A stretch of DNA of 64,000 nucleotides from Actinocorallia populi (GCF_002995495.1 NZ_PVZV01000003.1:372001-436000), one strand, 5' to 3'; numbered from the stretch's first letter, positions 1-8,721 are shown. A program made the numbers and translations. Notes: generated from the letters alone by a model not told the origin.

Positions 1-621
1 CACCAGGCCCGGATGGGACTCCACGGCGCACAGCTCGGGCACCTCGACCGTGCCGGCCCGCGCCACCCGGCCCAGGTCGTTGCGGACGAGATCGACGATC
101 ATGACGTTCTCCGCCTCGTCCTTGGGCAGCAGGTCGGCCTCGGTGCGCCCCGTGCCCTTGATCGGCCGGGACGTCACCAGCTCGCCGTCCCTGGCCAGGT
201 ACAGCTCCGGGCTCGCGCAGGCCACCTGCAGGTCCGGCAGCCGCAGCGTCATCGCGTGCGGCGCCGGATTGCCCGCGGCCAGCCGCCGCCCCAGCCCCGC
301 GATCTCACCGCGGACCGGCGCCGACAGCACCCGGCACAGGTTGGCCTGGTAGACCGAGCCCTCGGCGATCGCGGCCCGGATCTCCGCCACGCCGCGCTCG
401 TAGGAGTCCCGGTCCAGTGAACTCGTCCACTCCCCCGGCGCCGCCCACCGCCCGTCGGGATGCGGCGCCGGACGCACGCGCTCGAACCTGGCGCAGGTCG
501 CCTTCCCCTCGTAGGTGACCACCACCGCCCACCAGCCGCGCGTCCCGAGCACCGATAGATCATCGGAGACCTCGGCCAGCCCGGTCGCCAGCAGCCCGTC
601 CACATGGGCGAACGCTTCCAT
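1..621 (-). CDS. pabB: aminodeoxychorismate synthase component I (PabB), N-terminal 207 residues, cut by window edge
   Basis: The reverse strand is open from an ATG at 621 to the window edge, giving the N-terminal 207 residues of a chorismate-binding enzyme. Visible family motifs are YQANLCRVL (residues 91-99), SRPIKGTGRT (151-160) and MIVDLVRNDLGRVA (174-187). The PIKGT lysine marks PabB; anthranilate synthase TrpE has PIAGT at this place. PabB makes 4-amino-4-deoxychorismate for folate synthesis in the cytoplasm, using ammonia from a glutamine amidotransferase partner that is not in the window. The N-terminal part before the catalytic domain is short (about 70 residues), as in many actinobacterial copies. 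The C-terminus lies outside the window. Confidence 0.85.
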   Translation of the reverse strand, partial: MEAFAHVDGLLATGLAEVSDDLSVLGTRGWWAVVVTYEGKATCARFERVRPAPHPDGRWAAPGEWTSSLDRDSYERGVAEIRAAIAEGSVYQANLCRVLSAPVRGEIAGLGRRLAAGNPAPHAMTLRLPDLQVACASPELYLARDGELVTSRPIKGTGRTEADLLPKDEAENVMIVDLVRNDLGRVARAGTVEVPELCAVESHPGLV

Positions 622-680
622 ACCGCCCAGTCTCCCGCCCCTCCCGTCCCCCGCGCATCCCGCCCCTCCCGCTATTCGGT

Positions 681-710
681 TTGGCACCGGGCCCGGAGTT
701 TGGCTATGGT
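681..710 (+). promoter_or_regulatory. probable housekeeping promoter of tRNA array 1
   Basis: TTGGCA (681-686) and TATGGT (705-710) are separated by 18 nt and lie about 40 nt before the first tRNA. This is a good sigma-70/HrdB-type match in an otherwise gene-free gap. It is inferred from sequence only. Confidence 0.5.
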
Positions 711-751
711 TTTCCTCGTCGCCAACGGGGGCCAGCCCCCGGAAAGCACAC

Positions 752-823
752 GCGGAAGTGGCTCAGTGGTAGAGCATCACCTTGCCAAGGTGAGGGTCGC
801 GGGTTCGAATCCCGTCTTCCGCT
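752..823 (+). tRNA. tRNA-Gly (anticodon GCC)
   Basis: A 72-nt cloverleaf with acceptor GCGGAAG/CTTCCGC, anticodon loop CTTGCCAAG (GCC) and T-loop GGTTCGAATCC. The discriminator is U and CCA is not encoded. It is identical to the copies at 22965 and 23282. The spacer to the next tRNA holds a small hairpin (CGGTC/GACCG) that may help processing of a polycistronic transcript. Confidence 0.95.
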
Positions 824-848
824 CGGAGCGGTCGCGAGACCGAACCAC

Positions 849-919
849 GGTGGAGTGGCCGAGAGGCGAGGCAACGGCCTGCAAAGCCGTGTACACGGGT
901 TCAAATCCCGTCTCCACCT
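849..919 (+). tRNA. tRNA-Cys (anticodon GCA)
   Basis: A 71-nt cloverleaf with acceptor GGTGGAG/CTCCACC, anticodon GCA in CTGCAAA and T-loop GGTTCAAATCC. The discriminator U is the expected identity base for tRNA-Cys. CCA is not encoded. It is identical to the copy at 23057. Confidence 0.95.
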
Positions 920-930
920 CGCAGCATCCC

Positions 931-1002
931 GGACGATTAGCTCAGCGGGAGAGCGCTTCCCTGACACGGAAGAGGTCACTGGTTCAATCCCAGTATCGTC
1001 CA
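931..1002 (+). tRNA. tRNA-Val (anticodon GAC)
   Basis: A 72-nt cloverleaf with acceptor GGACGAT/ATCGTCC, anticodon GAC in CTGACAC, T-loop GGTTCAATCC and discriminator A. CCA is not encoded. It is identical to the copy at 23132. It closes the Gly-Cys-Val array. Confidence 0.95.
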
Positions 1003-1063
1003 CGAGCCGGCCCCGCCTGGTCATCGAACTCCGTTCGATCTCCCGCGGGGCCGCTGTGTTTTT

Positions 1064-1112
1064 CGGGGGGACGACCCCCCGGGCCCCCCGACGTGGGGGC
1101 TCCGCCCCCACG
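1064..1112 (+). terminator. double GC hairpin terminator after tRNA array 1
   Basis: Two perfect stems follow the array: CGGGGGG/CCCCCCG with loop ACGA (1064-1081) and CGTGGGGGC/GCCCCCACG with loop TCC (1092-1112). There is no T tract on the 3' side, so this is the U-less type common in actinomycetes. Termination is inferred from position and structure. Confidence 0.6.
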
Positions 1113-1156
1113 CCCCCTGCCGTCAGGTGCGCTGCCTCCTCGGTATCGAAACGGGT

Positions 1157-1198
1157 GCGAACTTCCCGGACGGAGCGTTCTGCGAAGTTCCCGGACGG
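1157..1198. repeat. 17-nt direct repeat, two copies
   Basis: GCGAACTTCCCGGACGG (1157-1173) and GCGAAGTTCCCGGACGG (1182-1198) differ at one base and start 25 nt apart. Each contains a small palindrome (GAACTTC or GAAGTTC). They lie in the gene-free stretch after tRNA array 1. Function is unknown; a paired protein-binding site is possible. Confidence 0.4.
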
Positions 1199-1399
1199 TG
1201 ATCGTGTCCCGTACGGCGTTCATACGGTTTCGTGCACACGGTTCACCGCTCGTGAGCTGATCGTGTGTCACCCGCTTTCCGTGGACCGCTCACCGGCGGC
1301 GGCGCTGTCGCGCGTTTCACACCTTCTGCAAGGCGCTTCCGCCGGTGGGCTTCTCGCGCGTTCCCTCCTCTACGCGCCGGACCTGCACTGGTCGCCATG

Positions 1400-1760
1400 T
1401 GCCGCCCACCACCCGGAGACCGGTGGTGTCCGGCCATCGCCCGGCGAGTGGTCATGCGCCGTCCGCCCTCCGGGGCCGGTCGTGCGCCGCCCATCGCCCG
1501 GGGATCGGTGGTGCGCTGGTCTTGCGCCGCCCACCATCCGGAGACCGGTGGTGCACTGATCACCGCTCGGGAAGTGGTCGTGCGTCGCGCGCCGTCCGGG
1601 GCCCGTGGTGCGCGGCGCGCCTTCCCGCAGGCCGGTCGTGCTCTGGTCACCGTCCGCGAGCCGATCGTGCGCTGACCGCCGTGCATGGACCGGCTGTTTG
1701 ACGGTCATGCGTCGCCCATCGTCCGTGGCCGGGTCACACGCTGGTCACCGGTCGGCGGGT
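1400..1760. repeat. intergenic repeat island 1 (irregular units) in the 1003-1919 gene-free stretch
   Basis: The 917 bases between tRNA array 1 and the RND gene have no convincing gene. From about 1400 they are built of degenerate units near TGCGCCGCCCA followed by a CCGG..ACCGGTGGT hairpin-like core. Clear copies start near 1400, 1456, 1484, 1524, 1582 and 1710, with spacing of 28-58 nt or more. Several units read as imperfect palindromes (ACCACCCGG/CCGGTGGT). The stretch lies between convergent transcripts (tRNAs and RND gene), so it may act in termination. Open frames through it are repeat artefacts. Confidence 0.55.
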
Positions 1761-1919
1761 GGTCGTGGGGGGTTCGTTCTTTTTCTTTCGGTGGTGGGGG
1801 TGGGCGGGTCTTCTCAGTGAGATGGGGCGAAGGCGAGCGGCCCCTGGGAGCGGGGTGATCCGCTTCCAGGGGCCGTTGGGTGGGAGTGGGACGGGAGGGT
1901 GGTCCGTCCGTCCGCCGGG

Positions 1920-4900
1920 TCAGGACACGGGCTGGAGGTCCTCGCTGGGCTCGGAGTCCTCGTCGCCTGTGGCCTTCTGGTCGGCCTGGGCCGCCTTGCG
2001 GGCCTGGCGGGCCTCGCGGCGGGTCTCGACCATGGTGTAGAGGACCGGGATGAGGACGAGGGTGAGGGCGGTGGAGCTGATCAGGCCGCCGATGACCACC
2101 ACGGCCAGGGGCTGGGAGATGAAACCGCCGGAGGCGGTCAGGCCCAGGGCCATGGGGATCAGGGCGAAGATGGTGGCCAGCGCCGTCATCAGGATGGGGC
2201 GCAGGCGGCGGCGGCCGCCCTCGATGACGGCGTCCTGGACGCTCATGCCCTGCTCGCGGTACTGGTTGACCAGGTCGACCAGGACGATCGCGTTGGTGAC
2301 CACGATGCCCACGAGCATCAGCATGCCGATCATCGCGGCGACGCCCATCGGGACCCCGGTGATCAGCAGCAGGATGATCGCGCCGGTGGCGGCGAACGGC
2401 ACCGACACCAGCAGGACCAGCGTCTGGCGGATGCTGCCGAAGGCCGCGACCAGCAGCAGGAAGACGATCAGGATGGCGGCCGCGATGGCCAGCCCCAGCT
2501 GGGCGAAGGCCTCCTCCTGGTCGGCGGTGACGCCGCCCAGGGTGTAGGTGACGCCGTCCGCGGGCTTCAGGGAGTCCAGCTTCTTCTGGATCGCCTGCGA
2601 CGCCTTGGCCAGGTCGTCGCCGACCGGGACCGCGGTGACGGTGCTGGTGCTCTCGCCGTCCTGGCGGGTGCGCTCGACCGGGCCGTCCACCTGGGCGACG
2701 GTCGCGACCTGGGAGAGCCGGACCGCGCCGCCGGGCACGCCCGGGACGCGCAGCGCCTTCAGCTCCTCGACCGAGGCCGGAGCCCCCGCGGAGGCCCGGA
2801 CGACGACGTCGGTCTCGCCGCGCTCGAGGTTGACGGTCGTGACGGTGCTCCCCTGCACGGCCTGCGCCACCACCTGGGCCAGGACGGTGTCGCTCAGCCC
2901 CATCCGGGCCGCGGAGTCCTTGGCGCGGACGCTGAGCATCGGGACGCTCTCGGCCAGGTCGCTGCTGACGTCCTTGACCTCCGGCACCGTGGACAGGGCG
3001 TCCTGCAGCTGCTTGACGGCGGCGGCGCGCGAGACGTCGTCGGGGGCGTCCACCCGCACCTCGACCAGACCGCTGGCCCCCATGCCGGTGTTGGCGGCGA
3101 CCTTGATCTCACCGGCGCCCGTGAGCGCCTTCAGGTCGTCCTCCAGCGCGGCCTGGACCCGCTCGGAGTCGGCGTCCTCGGCGAGCGCCACGTTGTACGT
3201 CGCCTCGCTCGAGCCGCCGCTCATCAGCGCGCCCATGATGCCGCCCGGGGAGCCGACGACCACCTGGTAGGACTCCACGCCCTCGGTGCGCTCCAGGACC
3301 AGCTCGACCTTGCGGGACGCCGCGTCGGTGGTGTTCAGCGCGGTGCCCGCCGGCATGGTCTGGGTGACGCTCAGCGCCTGGGTGCCCGAGTCGCCGAGGA
3401 AGTCGGTCTTCAGGCCGGCCGCGAGCACGCCGGTGAGGACGAGGACGAGCACGGCCCCGGCCAGCACGGTCTTGCGGAACCGGACGGCCCAGCCGATCAG
3501 CGGCACGTACACCAGCTGCAGCAGGCCGGTGCGCTCGGCCTCCTCGGCGCGGCGGCGGAACACCTCGGGGTCGGCGCCGACGTCCGGGGTCTTCAGGAAC
3601 CAGTACGCCAGCACCGGGATGATCGTCAGGGAGACGACCAGGGAGGCGATCATCGCCACGGTGACGGCGATGGAGAACGAGCCGAACAGCTCGCCGACCA
3701 TGCCGCCCACCAGCGCGATCGGCAGGAACACCGCGACGGTCGTCAGCGTGGAGGAGGTGACCGCGCCGGCGACCTCGCGGACCGCGCCGATGATCGCCTG
3801 GCGCTTCTCCTCGCCGTAGCCCAGGTGGCGCTTGATGTTCTCCAGCACCACGATCGAGTCGTCGACGACCCGGCCGACGGCGATGGTGAGGCCGCCCAGG
3901 GTGAGCATGTTGAGCGAGTAGCCGTTGAACTTCAGCACGATCAGCGCGACCACCAGCGACAGCGGGATCGAGATCGCGGTCACCAGGGTGGAGCGGGCCG
4001 ACCGGAGGAAGAGCACGATCACCAGGACCGCCATGACCAGGCCGAGCAGCCCCTCCTCCAGCAGGCCGAGGACGGCGTCGCTGACTGCGGGCCCGGTGTC
4101 GGAGACGATGGTGATCTCGGCTCCGGCGCCGAGCGACTTCTCCAGGCCGGGCAGGAGGTCGCGCACGTCCCCGGAGACCGACGAGGAGCTGCCGTCGCGC
4201 TCGAGCATGAGGGAGAGGCCGAGGCTCTCCTTGCCGTTGGTGCGGGTCAACGAGGTGGACTCGGCGTCGGCGAGGGCGACCGCCGCGACCGAGCCGAGCT
4301 TCACCGGGGTCTTGGAACCGGTCAGCCACAGGTCCTTGATCTGCTGGACCGACGTGATCGGCCCGCCGATCTGGACGCTCAGGCTCTGCTCCCCCGAGGT
4401 GATGGAACCGCCCGGAACGGTCCGGCCCGCGGTGCCCAGCGCGGTGCCGATCGCGGAGGCGTCCAGACCGCTCGCGGCGAGCTTGGCCGGGTTCGGCACG
4501 ATCTGCACGATCTGCTCGCGCTCGCCGGAGACGGTGACCTCGTTGACGCCGTCCACGGACCGCAGCTCCGGCGCCACCTTCGCCTCGACCGCGGCGGCGA
4601 GCCCGTCGAGCCCGCCCTGCCCGCTGGAGGTGACGGCGAGCGTCATGGTCGGCAGGTCGTCGGTGGAGAACGTCATCACCTCGGGCGTGACGCCGGCGGG
4701 CAGCCTGCCCGAGACCCGGTTGACGGCCTGGCGGACCTCCGTGAGGAGCGTGTCCGTCCCGGTGCCGAACTCGAACGTCAGCGCCACGGTCGCCATGCCC
4801 TGCCGCGACGTCGCCGTCATCGACTCCAGGCCGTCGATGTTCTTGACCGCGCTCTCGATCGGCTCGACGACCTGTTCCTCCACCACCTCGGGCGAGGCGC

Positions 4901-5060
4901 CCGGGTAGGGGGCCATCACGAGGGTCGCGGGGACGGAGATGTTCGGCAGCAGCTGCTGTTGCAGCGTGGGGATCGCGTACGCGCCGAGCGCGAGCAATCC
5001 GAGGGTGATCAGCATCACCAGCTTGCGGTGCGCGAGACTGATCTTGGACAGCCAGGACAC
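1920..5060 (-). CDS. RND-superfamily (HAE1/AcrB-like) multidrug efflux permease
   Basis: A 1046-residue protein starting at GTG with the typical HAE1 N-terminus: one membrane helix at about residues 13-30, then a long extracytoplasmic part beginning with LPNISVPATLVMAPYPGASP. Two halves of about 500 residues each carry a periplasmic-type loop and a block of membrane helices. Length matches the AcrB family (about 1030-1050). It should use the proton gradient to export drugs or lipophilic compounds. No membrane-fusion or outer-membrane partner is encoded nearby, as for SwrC-type pumps of Gram-positive bacteria. It lies 89 nt after the TetR gene on the same strand, so repression through the operator at 5841 probably covers both. 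The C-terminus is acidic. Confidence 0.92.
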   Translation of the reverse strand: MSWLSKISLAHRKLVMLITLGLLALGAYAIPTLQQQLLPNISVPATLVMAPYPGASPEVVEEQVVEPIESAVKNIDGLESMTATSRQGMATVALTFEFGTGTDTLLTEVRQAVNRVSGRLPAGVTPEVMTFSTDDLPTMTLAVTSSGQGGLDGLAAAVEAKVAPELRSVDGVNEVTVSGEREQIVQIVPNPAKLAASGLDASAIGTALGTAGRTVPGGSITSGEQSLSVQIGGPITSVQQIKDLWLTGSKTPVKLGSVAAVALADAESTSLTRTNGKESLGLSLMLERDGSSSSVSGDVRDLLPGLEKSLGAGAEITIVSDTGPAVSDAVLGLLEEGLLGLVMAVLVIVLFLRSARSTLVTAISIPLSLVVALIVLKFNGYSLNMLTLGGLTIAVGRVVDDSIVVLENIKRHLGYGEEKRQAIIGAVREVAGAVTSSTLTTVAVFLPIALVGGMVGELFGSFSIAVTVAMIASLVVSLTIIPVLAYWFLKTPDVGADPEVFRRRAEEAERTGLLQLVYVPLIGWAVRFRKTVLAGAVLVLVLTGVLAAGLKTDFLGDSGTQALSVTQTMPAGTALNTTDAASRKVELVLERTEGVESYQVVVGSPGGIMGALMSGGSSEATYNVALAEDADSERVQAALEDDLKALTGAGEIKVAANTGMGASGLVEVRVDAPDDVSRAAAVKQLQDALSTVPEVKDVSSDLAESVPMLSVRAKDSAARMGLSDTVLAQVVAQAVQGSTVTTVNLERGETDVVVRASAGAPASVEELKALRVPGVPGGAVRLSQVATVAQVDGPVERTRQDGESTSTVTAVPVGDDLAKASQAIQKKLDSLKPADGVTYTLGGVTADQEEAFAQLGLAIAAAILIVFLLLVAAFGSIRQTLVLLVSVPFAATGAIILLLITGVPMGVAAMIGMLMLVGIVVTNAIVLVDLVNQYREQGMSVQDAVIEGGRRRLRPILMTALATIFALIPMALGLTASGGFISQPLAVVVIGGLISSTALTLVLIPVLYTMVETRREARQARKAAQADQKATGDEDSEPSEDLQPVS

Positions 5061-5149
5061 GGTGGGACTCGTTTCACGCAGGGGACGGACGGGGTTTCAC
5101 GGTAAGGCAAGGTCAAGGGCCGATCGGCCGCCCTGTGGACGGCCTCCGG

Positions 5150-5836
5150 TCACTGCGGCGGGCCGGTGATCCCGGTGATCCGCTCGAGCTCGGCATGGGT
5201 GAGGGCGGGTTCGGCCAGGGGGGTGAGGCCGGGGCGGGAACGCAGGCCGTCCAGGACGAGGGCCAGGCCGCGCCGCCACACCTCGGGCCGGACCCGCTGG
5301 GCCAGGAGGCCGATGGAGCCGATCATCTCCTGGACGAGGGGGATGTCGGTGGAGCTGAAGTCGGCGCGCAGCACCCCGGCGTCCTGGGCGCGGCGGACGA
5401 GCGCCTCGGCCAGGGGGACGAGCCGGTCGCGGATCCGGACGAGCCGGCCGCAGGCATAGGCGTCGGAGAGCATCACCTCGCGCAGCCCGTGGTCGCGGGC
5501 CATGTTCTCGGTGCAGTGGACCAGGAAGCCGGTGAAGGCCTCCCAGGGGTCGGTCTCCTCCAGCGCCTGCTCCGCCCTGGCCACCAGGTGGTCGATCTCC
5601 TCGGTGAACAGCGCCTCGACGAGGTCCTCCTTGCCGGGGAAACGCCGGTAGACGGTGCCGACGCCCACCCCGGCGCGCCGGGCGACGTCGTCGAGGGTCA
5701 CGTCCAGGCCGTGTTCGGCGAACAGCTCCCGGGCGGCTTCCAGGACACGCCGGCGGTTGCGTTCGGCATCCTTCCGCAGGGGGCGGACCTCTCCGTCGGG
5801 GGCGCGGGAGGCCACGGGCGTTTCCATGCCGCCCAT
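5150..5836 (-). CDS. TetR-family repressor, first gene of the RND efflux operon
   Basis: 228 residues. The N-terminal helix-turn-helix covers about residues 22-68, with the signature VTLDDVARRAGVGVGTVYRRF; a ligand-binding helical domain follows. It is cotranscribed with the RND gene downstream and is the obvious regulator of it. A 29-bp near-perfect inverted repeat lies 5-33 nt before the start codon, which suggests autoregulation with release by a pump substrate. A second in-frame ATG three codons in (METPV) is an alternative start. Family assignment is firm; the ligand is unknown. Confidence 0.92.
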   Translation of the reverse strand: MGGMETPVASRAPDGEVRPLRKDAERNRRRVLEAARELFAEHGLDVTLDDVARRAGVGVGTVYRRFPGKEDLVEALFTEEIDHLVARAEQALEETDPWEAFTGFLVHCTENMARDHGLREVMLSDAYACGRLVRIRDRLVPLAEALVRRAQDAGVLRADFSSTDIPLVQEMIGSIGLLAQRVRPEVWRRGLALVLDGLRSRPGLTPLAEPALTHAELERITGITGPPQ

Positions 5837-5840
5837 CCTA

Positions 5841-5869
5841 CAGAAACGGAGGAACTATCTCCGCTTCTG
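5841..5869. promoter_or_regulatory. probable TetR operator
   Basis: CAGAAACGGAG (5841-5851) and CTCCGCTTCTG (5859-5869) are inverted repeats matching at 10 of 11 positions around a 7-nt centre GAACTAT. The site abuts the start of the TetR gene, where binding would block the TetR-RND promoter. It is the clearest palindrome in the 362-base divergent gap 5837-6198. Confidence 0.7.
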
Positions 5870-6117
5870 CGGTGCCCGGCGGACCGGAAGAGGGTTACCC
5901 CCCCATTCTCGCCGCCTCGCCTCCCCGCAAGACCGCCGGTGCCGGCCCGCTCATGCGGACTCCGACCCCGACGCCTTCCCGGGCTCGGCATCACGTCCTC
6001 GCAGACGTGAAGGAACCCGCTCCGGCATCCCGGCCTTCACCTCCAGACCGGGGAAACACCTGCCGCAAGACGGATGCCCCGGGCCTTCGCCTTCCCCGGA
6101 AATGCCGATATGTAGGA

Positions 6118-6132
6118 TGCACATCTAGTGCA
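6118..6132. promoter_or_regulatory. inverted repeat upstream of MFS gene, candidate regulator site
   Basis: TGCAC-ATCTA-GTGCA is a perfect 5-bp inverted repeat with a 5-nt spacer, followed by a further ATGCACAT half-site. It lies 66 nt before the MFS start in a locally AT-richer patch. The MarR gene downstream of the MFS gene is a plausible binder; this link is inference. Confidence 0.4.
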
Positions 6133-6198
6133 CCATGCACATGAAGGGCCTGCGCCACGCAACGCGCGCACGCGCTTCCTCCCCCCGTTGGAGCACCT

Positions 6199-7635
6199 TT
6201 GTCCTCGCCCTCCCCCCGTACCGCGCGCAGCGGCCCGATCGTCGCCGTCCTGGCCGGCGCCGGCATCACGGTCTCCCTGATGCAGACCCTGATCGTCCCG
6301 CTGATCGGCGAACTGCCCGTCCTCCTGGACACCAACGCCACCGACGCCTCCTGGACGCTCACCTCGACCCTGCTGGCCGGCGCGGTCGCCACCCCCGTCT
6401 TCGGACGGCTCGGCGACCTCTACGGCAAACGGCGGCTCATGCTGGCGTGCACCGCGCTGCTCACCCTCGGCTCCCTCATCTGCGCGCTGAGCAGCACGCT
6501 CATCCCGGTCGTGGCCGGCCGCACCCTCCAGGGTTTCGGCCTGCCCCTCGTCTCGCTGGGCATCAGCGTGATGCGCGACGTCCTGCCGCCCGAGCGGCTC
6601 GGCTCGGCGATGGCGCTGATGAGCTCCTCGCTGGGCGTCGGCGGCGCGATGGGGCTCCCCCTGGCCGCGGCCATCGCCCAGAAGACCGACTGGCACGCCC
6701 TGTTCTGGTTGTCGTCGGCGGGGGGCGTGGTGATCGGCGTGCTGCTGCTGGCGGTCGTGCCCGAGTCCTCCGTCCGCGCCCGCAGCAGGTTCGACCTGCC
6801 CGGCACGGTCGGGCTCACCATCGGCCTGGTGTGCCTGCTGCTCGCCGTCACCAAGGGCCAGGACTGGGGCTGGAGCAGCGGCACCGTCCTCGGGCTGCTC
6901 GTCGCCGCCCTGATCGTGTTCCTGGTGTGGGGGCGCTGGGAGCTGCGGACGCCCGCGCCGCTGGTCGACCTGCGGGTCAGCGCCGGACGCCAGATCCTGG
7001 TCACCAACCTGGCCTCCGTCCTGATCGGGTTCTCCATGTACGCGATGTCGCTGGTCGTCATCCAGGTGCTGCAACTGCCCGAGAGCACCGGCTACGGCAT
7101 GGGGCAGTCGATGATCCAGGCCGGCCTGTGGATGGCTCCCGGCGGTCTGGTGATGATGGCGGTGTCACCGTTCGCGGCCAGGCTCGTCGCCGCCCGCGGC
7201 GCGAAGACCGCGCTGACGCTCGGCGCGCTGGTCATCTCCCTCGGCTACACCCTGGCCGCGTTCCTGATGGAGGCGCCCTGGCAGATGTTGCTCTTCACGA
7301 TGCTGATCAGCGCGGGTATCGGCCTGTCCTACGCCTCCATGCCCGCCCTGATCATGAGCGCGGTGCCGCTGACGGAGACCGCCGCGGCCAACGGCCTGAA
7401 CTCGCTGGCCCGCTCGATCGGCACCTCGGCCTCCGCCGCGGTGGTCGGCGTCGTCCTCGCGCACATGACGGTGCCCTTCGGCCCCGTCCCCATCCCCTCC
7501 GAAGCCGGCTTCCGCACCGGCCTCGCGATCGGCGCCGGCTCCGCACTGCTGGCGGCCCTGGTCGCCCTGGCCCTCCCCCGACACCGCCCTCCGCTCCCCA
7601 CCCCGGCCGAACCCCCCGTGAAAGCCGCCGCATGA
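6199..7635 (+). CDS. MFS (DHA2-like) drug:proton antiporter
   Basis: 478 residues with about 14 hydrophobic segments. The first begins near PIVAVLAGAGITVSLMQTL, and the A-motif-like loop GRLGDLYGKRRLM is present. The organisation fits the 14-helix DHA2 exporters, which pump drugs out in exchange for protons at the cytoplasmic membrane. The start chosen is TTG at 6199 because GGAG (6190-6193) sits at correct spacing and no ATG/GTG lies nearby in frame. It reads away from the TetR-RND pair. A MarR regulator follows after a repeat island. Substrate unknown. Confidence 0.85.
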   Translation: MSSPSPRTARSGPIVAVLAGAGITVSLMQTLIVPLIGELPVLLDTNATDASWTLTSTLLAGAVATPVFGRLGDLYGKRRLMLACTALLTLGSLICALSSTLIPVVAGRTLQGFGLPLVSLGISVMRDVLPPERLGSAMALMSSSLGVGGAMGLPLAAAIAQKTDWHALFWLSSAGGVVIGVLLLAVVPESSVRARSRFDLPGTVGLTIGLVCLLLAVTKGQDWGWSSGTVLGLLVAALIVFLVWGRWELRTPAPLVDLRVSAGRQILVTNLASVLIGFSMYAMSLVVIQVLQLPESTGYGMGQSMIQAGLWMAPGGLVMMAVSPFAARLVAARGAKTALTLGALVISLGYTLAAFLMEAPWQMLLFTMLISAGIGLSYASMPALIMSAVPLTETAAANGLNSLARSIGTSASAAVVGVVLAHMTVPFGPVPIPSEAGFRTGLAIGAGSALLAALVALALPRHRPPLPTPAEPPVKAAA

Positions 7636-7670
7636 CCGCCCTTCCCCGAACCCCCGCCTCCCCGGGACAT

Positions 7671-8115
7671 CACCCCACAACTCACCGCGCCACAGAACAA
7701 CACGCCGCAGCCCACCACCCCGCAAACCACCGCGCCGCAGAACAACAGGCCGCAGGATGCCAAGCCACAACCCACCACCCCACAGGACAACGCGCCGCAG
7801 AACACCGACCCGAGCAGCCGGCAGGGCACCGGTTCACCGGACGTCGGTCCGACCGGCCGGTAGAGCGCCGGGCCGCAGAACACCGATCCAACCGGACCGC
7901 AGCTCATCGGATCGCAAGGCACCGGACCGCAAGACCCCGACCCGGCCGGGCCGTGAAGCACCGGACCGCAGCGCATCGGGCCGAGGGGCTCCCGGGCCTC
8001 CGGGCCACAGAACGCCGATCCGCAGAACGCCGGTCCACAGGACGCCGGACCGAGGGGCACCGGGGCCTCCGGGCCGCAGGACGCCGATCCGCGGGATGCC
8101 GGGCCGACCGGAACG
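7671..8115. repeat. intergenic island 2: 15-nt tandem repeat, about 29 units
   Basis: The 552-base gap between the MFS and MarR genes is filled by units in strict 15-nt register. Examples are CGCGCCGCAGAACAA (7686 and 7731), CACGCCGCAGCCCAC (7701) and CGCGCCGCAGAACAC (7791). The second half uses a drifted version near GGACCGCAGAACGCC. Because the period is five codons, all frames stay open. The reverse strand reads as Cys-Gly pentads (xCGxx) and the forward strand as Ala/His/Arg pentads. The frames run into flanking genes and have no supported start, so I treat the stretch as a minisatellite, not a gene. Confidence 0.8.
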
Positions 8116-8187
8116 CGGGCTGTCGGGCCGCGGCCCGGCGGGTTGCGGGGATCGGGTTGTGAGGGGTCGGGGCTCGGGAGGAAGCGC

Positions 8188-8721
8188 ATGTCCTTCGAGA
8201 GAGGCAAGAGGAGGAACGTGGTGAGGGCTGAGGAGGAGATCGGCCGGATCGAGCGGGAGCTGATGGCGCTCGGGCGGCATGTCTCCGTGGGGGGTATCGG
8301 TGACTGCACGCGGCCGCCGGGCGACGGGCGGCTGGAGCGCAGCGCCTACCTTCTGCTGAGCCGGATCGAGGTGGCCGGGCCGCTGTCCATCGGGGAGCTC
8401 TCCGACGCGTTCGGGCTCGACGCCTCCACCGTCAACCGGCAGACGGCGGCGATGTCGCGGTCCGGTCTCGTCGAGCGCATCGCCGACCCGGCGGGCGGCC
8501 TCGCCCGCAAGTTCCGCGCCACGCCGGAGGGCCTGGCGCGGCTGCACCGCCACCGGGCCTGGCTCACCCGGGGGCTCGAACGGATCCTCACCGGCTGGAA
8601 CGACGACGACGTGCGCGTGCTCGCCGACTCCCTCGCACGGCTCAACGAGGGCATCGAACTGGCGCAGCGCCGGGCCCGGCCGGCGGGCGAGCCGCCCGCC
8701 GACCTCGCCGCCGAAGGGTGA
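8188..8721 (+). CDS. MarR-family transcriptional regulator
   Basis: 177 residues with the winged-helix pattern of MarR. The segment GPLSIGELSDAFGLDASTVN forms the helix-turn-helix and GLVERIADPAGGLARKF the wing. Such dimeric regulators control efflux or stress genes and respond to small phenolic ligands. The ATG at 8188 has GGAGG six bases upstream; GTG at 8218, also preceded by a GGAGG-like site, is an equally possible start. It lies downstream of the MFS exporter and reads in the same direction, so it may regulate that gene through the inverted repeat at 6118. That link is inference. Confidence 0.85.
   Translation: MSFERGKRRNVVRAEEEIGRIERELMALGRHVSVGGIGDCTRPPGDGRLERSAYLLLSRIEVAGPLSIGELSDAFGLDASTVNRQTAAMSRSGLVERIADPAGGLARKFRATPEGLARLHRHRAWLTRGLERILTGWNDDDVRVLADSLARLNEGIELAQRRARPAGEPPADLAAEG

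Noticed and set aside
1899-5105. A 1068-residue open frame on the + strand antisense to the RND gene
   Set aside because: It is rich in Asp, Gly, His and Gln with no domain pattern, as expected from reading high-GC codons backwards. The RND protein on the other strand is unmistakable.
7329-8309. A reverse-strand frame with Cys-Gly pentads as a possible repeat-protein gene
   Set aside because: It overlaps the end of the MFS gene and the start of the MarR gene, has no ribosome site, and its open state follows from the 15-nt period. Kept only as a finding about the repeat.
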